From NCBI RefSeq assembly GCF_900067135.1, contig NZ_FJUR01000001.1, positions 3,605,123-3,669,122 on the forward strand: 64,000 nucleotides of DNA. Direction: 5' to 3'. Positions 60,972 through 64,000 of this stretch are shown one piece after another (positions within the stretch are counted from its first letter, which is position 1; every line of letters begins with the position of its first letter). Below the pieces are notes generated by a model, which saw only the letters and a list, made by a program, of their open reading frames with translations, was not told where the DNA came from and made no database searches. Source of the DNA: Rhizobium sp. 9140. Its GTDB lineage: Bacteria; Pseudomonadota; Alphaproteobacteria; Rhizobiales; Rhizobiaceae. Made by a program: the position numbers and the translations under genes.

Positions 60972-62438
60972 CGACGGATGCCACGCCTTCGAGCTGGGCG
61001 AGCAGCGCGGCCTGCTCGAGGAGCTGAGCCAGATCGTCTACGCCCATCTCCGACGACAGCCGTGCCAGCCGTAGCGTCAGATCGTCATAATCGCGCGCCT
61101 CGGCGAACTCGGTGCGGATCTGTCCGATCATGCTGTCGAACACGCCGGCGCCGGCGGTCTCCAGCTGGTCGGTCAGGTTGGCCACGACACGCTCGCTGTT
61201 GGAACGTGCCGGCGGGTCTGCGAAATCCAGATTATCGAGCGCGCCCTTGGCCGCAACGCCGGGCTTGCCCGGTTTGGTCTCCGGCGCCGGCTTCTCAATC
61301 CATTCGCCGCCATAGGTGTCGTCGATGTACTGCGGGTCCTTCGGACGATAGCCCATCTTGTAGATCGTCTCGTCGCGCTTGATCTTCTCGTTGAGATCCT
61401 CGGCCTCGGCGAAATCGCGCCAGACGTCGGGGATGCCGGCGCCGGGAAAGTTCAGCTCGACGATCCACCGGGCGATGGTGTCCTTGATGGTGGCGGAGAT
61501 CAGATCGGCATCCGCCTTGGCGATCGCAACGCGCACCTCGTTGTGGACTTCGCCGAGCGATCGCGCGCCGCGCTCGCCGGAGTTCGTGGTCAACGTCTCA
61601 CCGAGCACCGCCTCGCTCATAAGTTCGTCGAGGTATCGGTTCAGCTTCTCAAACACGTCGCCGCCGCCGGCCTTCGCCTCCAGCAGCTCTACGATGACGT
61701 TTTCCGGTACCGCAATGCCGGTGTCGTTCGCCAGCTGCCGGATCGCGGCCAGCATCTCGTCCTGGCGTTGCTTGTCGTAGCCACCGGGATACGTGATCTT
61801 CGTCGTCGGCGTGCCGTGTTTCTCGACGGCGCGCAGCCACTGTGCCAGTGCGTTGCGCTTCATCCATGCGGGCCAGTAGAGGACTTGCCCTATGCCGACG
61901 CCATATGGATCGTCTTCATCGTCGTCGATCGAATGCCTGTGAACCACGAACTTCCGATCGGGAACCGGCACACCCTCGATCATGGCAGCGCGCGTCAGGA
62001 GCCGGAGTTTGCCGTCCATGTCGAACCGGAACCGGCGCTGCTTCTTGACCTTAACGGCCTGTAGCGTCCAGACGCCGGCGACATTGGCCCAGAGAACCTC
62101 GGCAACGGAGAAGCCCTTCAGGACGGCGCCCAGCATGCCGCGTGTCAGCTTGTCGAAGTCGATCGCCTTCAGCTGGCGCTTGACTTCCTCGGCCGCGCGC
62201 TTGTCGAGATCGCTTTCCGATGCCTCGAAGACACTCCATTCGCGGCTGACCACTTCCAGCTTTCGCTTTTGCAGGATGGCGAAGGCATGCGGATCGCGCC
62301 GGATCTCGTCATAGAGCTGATGGCTCTTGCCAAGGCCACGCGTGCGCAGGATCTCGTCTGTCGGCTGCATGACGCCGGCGAACTCCGGGACGAACGGGTC
62401 CGTCCGGATCGTTGCGATCTCCATGGTGGTTCAGCCAT
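60961..62438 (-). CDS. Portal protein, DUF935, with a one-base deletion near its start (prophage B)
   Basis: The frame from ATG 62424 gives 487 residues identical to residues 6-492 of the prophage A portal. A T missing near 62,431 (GGTGGTTCAGCC against GGTGGTTTCAGCC) puts the usual ATG (62438) out of frame. Either the internal MEIATIRTDPF start is used or, more likely, the base is a sequencing error, since further deletions follow to the right. Confidence 0.8.
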
Positions 62439-62439
62439 C

Positions 62440-64000
62440 TCAGTACCCCGTAAATGCGGAAAGATCGGATCGGGCGGCTACGGCGCCGTAAGCTCCGGTC
62501 GCGTCCGTGAACTGGCCGGCTGTCGGACGGTCATCCCCTGTCACGCCGGCGCCAACTTCGCCGCCTTCCTGCTCACTGGCATAAACTGCCAACGCTCCGG
62601 CGACGGCACTGTCGCCATGGCGCGCGAAACCGTCCCCCTTGCGTGCGAGCATCGTCCGGCACCTTGGCAATGCCCTTGGTCATCTTCAGCAGACGGTAAT
62701 CGCCGAGCACGTCGTCATCGAGCGGCAGCTCAAACGTGCCGTCTTCGAAGCCGGCTTTCAGCTTCGGCATGTTGAGCATGTACCATTGCTGCGAGAGCTT
62801 GATCTCCGAGACGAACGACGCGCCGAACGCCTGCCGTGCCGCCTCGGCATGCGCCGCACCGTTGCCGGTAGCGTCAAAAGCCGCGTGGAAGAAGCGCGGC
62901 AAATGCTTTCGCAGGAAGAGGATGATCTGGCGGGCTCTCGAACGGCACGTTGCGCAGCTCGAGGAGGAACGGCGTGCGCAGGCTGGTGTCGAGACGCACC
63001 TGAAACGGATGGATCACGGACAAGTCGCCCGATCGGCCGAAGTCCTGGCGAAGCCGGACCGCATCGTCGGATCGAGACGCTTCAGATGCGGCAGGAGCTG
63101 CTCGGTGCAGAAGTCCGCGATCTCCGCATCTCGAAGCTCTTTCGGCCATCGACAAAGCCTTCCGGCGACGCCCAGCGAATAACCGGAATGTCTTCCTTCA
63201 TCCGCGACATGATCAGTGATCGGGTAAGGAACGCGCCGACGACATCGATGGGATGCAGAACAGCTCCTCGTCAGCGCCGGCGCCATAGAACTTGATGATG
63301 TCCTGGCGCCAGTCGGCCTCCGCCTCGGCCGACCACGGCTTGCCGGTCACATAGGCGATCCGCTCGTAGAGCCCCTGCTGCAGCGCCGTGTCGAAATCGA
63401 TGCGCAGATGCTTGTAGCTCTGCCGGCCGGCAGGGATCTCTTGGATCTGTTCGTTGAAGTGGTTGTCAAAGCCATCATGCGTGGAGCAGACGATGACCTG
63501 TCCGCCCACATTAGGAACGCGAGCGCCGCCTTTAGCAGTTCTTCGAGGCTGTCAACGAAGGCCGCTTCGTCGATCATGACGACGCCCTGCTTACCGCGCA
63601 GGGTGCGCGGCGCCGATGACAGGCCGACGATTTCGAAGCCCGACGAGAACTTGATCCGGAATGCCTGAATGGCGCGCTCGCCATCCTTGTCCGAGTCGTC
63701 CCAGATGAATTCCTGCATCTCCAGCGCGGCTTGGCTGAAGGCGCGGGCCCACATGGCGCAGGCGTCGATGAACTCCGCGTCATCTCCTGGCTATAGGAGA
63801 TGTACATGAAGTCCATGCCGCCGGCTTCGCGGCACGCGCTGCGCGCAGGACGGCATAGGCTGCGCACGCCATGTCAGGCCGATACGGCGCGACTTCTCGA
63901 CGAAGAGAACGCGGCAGGCCGTTGTCTCGAGGAGGGCAGCGTCTGCTGCTGGTACGGCAACAGCGCCTTGCGGGCGCCGATCCGGTTGATGACGGCATCG
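62440..64000 (-). pseudogene. Terminase large subunit, frame broken by deletions and cut by the right edge (prophage B)
   Basis: DNA matches 17,444-19,016 without substitutions but lacks 12 bases in 10 events, near 62,634 (2), 62,932 (2), 63,049, 63,147, 63,235, 63,507, 63,776, 63,829, 63,869 and 63,938. The protein therefore appears as overlapping fragments, with the Walker B region (VVMIDEAAF) still readable around 63,570. Lack of substitutions argues for sequence errors, so the true gene may be intact. The N-terminal codons lie beyond 64,000. Confidence 0.75.

Larger units (their letters stand above)
34851..64000 (-). mobile_element. Mu-like transposable prophage B (late half only)
   Basis: This carries the same late genes as prophage A, in the same order and orientation. 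They run from the large terminase at the right edge down to the tail tip, followed by the right-end genes (adenine methylase, small exported protein) that prophage A would have left of position 1. The early genes, transposase and repressor would lie right of 64,000 and are not seen. Its left boundary here is uncertain by about 250 bp. Confidence 0.85.
45005..64000. repeat. Long direct repeat, copy 2 (late-gene block of prophage B)
   Basis: This is the counterpart of 1-19,016 in the same orientation. It differs mainly by substitutions, with a replaced segment in the tape-measure gene (about 48,745-49,135). From about 62,430 to the right edge the only differences are 11 deletions totalling 13 bases. 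Confidence 0.95.

Noticed and set aside
62440..64000. Terminase of prophage B as a genuine decayed gene
   Set aside because: Only small deletions and no substitutions relative to the intact copy; more consistent with unpolished sequence.

Overview
The window is phage DNA from end to end. No chromosomal housekeeping gene, rRNA or tRNA is visible. It holds parts of two closely related Mu-like (transposable) prophages with siphovirus-type tails, lying head to tail in the same orientation, with nearly all genes on the minus strand. The DNA is GC-rich. The tail-tip gene set (distal tail protein, DUF2163-like, NlpC/P60-like, giant tail-tip protein) resembles that of alphaproteobacterial phages and gene transfer agents. 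An alphaproteobacterial, possibly rhizobial, host is my inference from gene content; no host gene confirms it.

Prophage A (about 34.85 kb down to 1, read right to left) starts with a plus-strand immunity block: a LexA/cI-type repressor (32.9-33.6 kb) and three small genes. Then come Ner, a DnaA-domain-IV-like protein, a ParB-like nuclease, MuA transposase and MuB ATPase (32.7-27.4 kb), a string of small early genes (27.4-22.9 kb, including DUF3164, DUF2786 and GemA), and a Mor-like late activator (22.1-22.5 kb). Lysis genes (endolysin, holin-like) and packaging genes (small and large terminase, portal, MuF) follow. Then come head genes (gpG, protease, decoration protein, capsid), tail genes (terminator, tube, G/GT chaperones, tape measure) and tail-tip genes. 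The tail-tip gene runs off the left edge.

Prophage B (about 34.85 kb to 64,000) is represented by its right half. Reading right to left it runs from the large terminase at the right edge through head and tail genes to a 2,925-residue tail-tip protein (37.6-46.4 kb), small tail-associated genes, a Dam-type adenine methylase and a small exported protein (35.0 kb). Its early region lies outside the window. Positions 1-19,016 match 45,005-64,000 at a spacing of 44,984-45,004 bp. That spacing equals one phage length, so the two prophages appear to abut with little or no host DNA between them; the junction lies within 34,485-34,999.

Most of the two copies differ by several percent, and the tape measures carry unrelated murein-hydrolase domains. 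From 15,661/60,658 onward, however, I see no substitutions, only 11 small deletions, all in the last 1.6 kb. That pattern looks like uncorrected sequence or an assembly join rather than gene decay.

The most notable non-gene signals are these: a plus-strand promoter plus terminator between gpG and MuF in both copies, predicting an RNA of about 73 nt antisense to the gpG leader; a textbook A AAA AAC -1 frameshift site joining the two tail-chaperone frames; a very long tail-tip protein built of short VTAxxIAANA-type repeats interleaved with lectin-like modules; and the same repeat type in a protein encoded beside the capsid gene.
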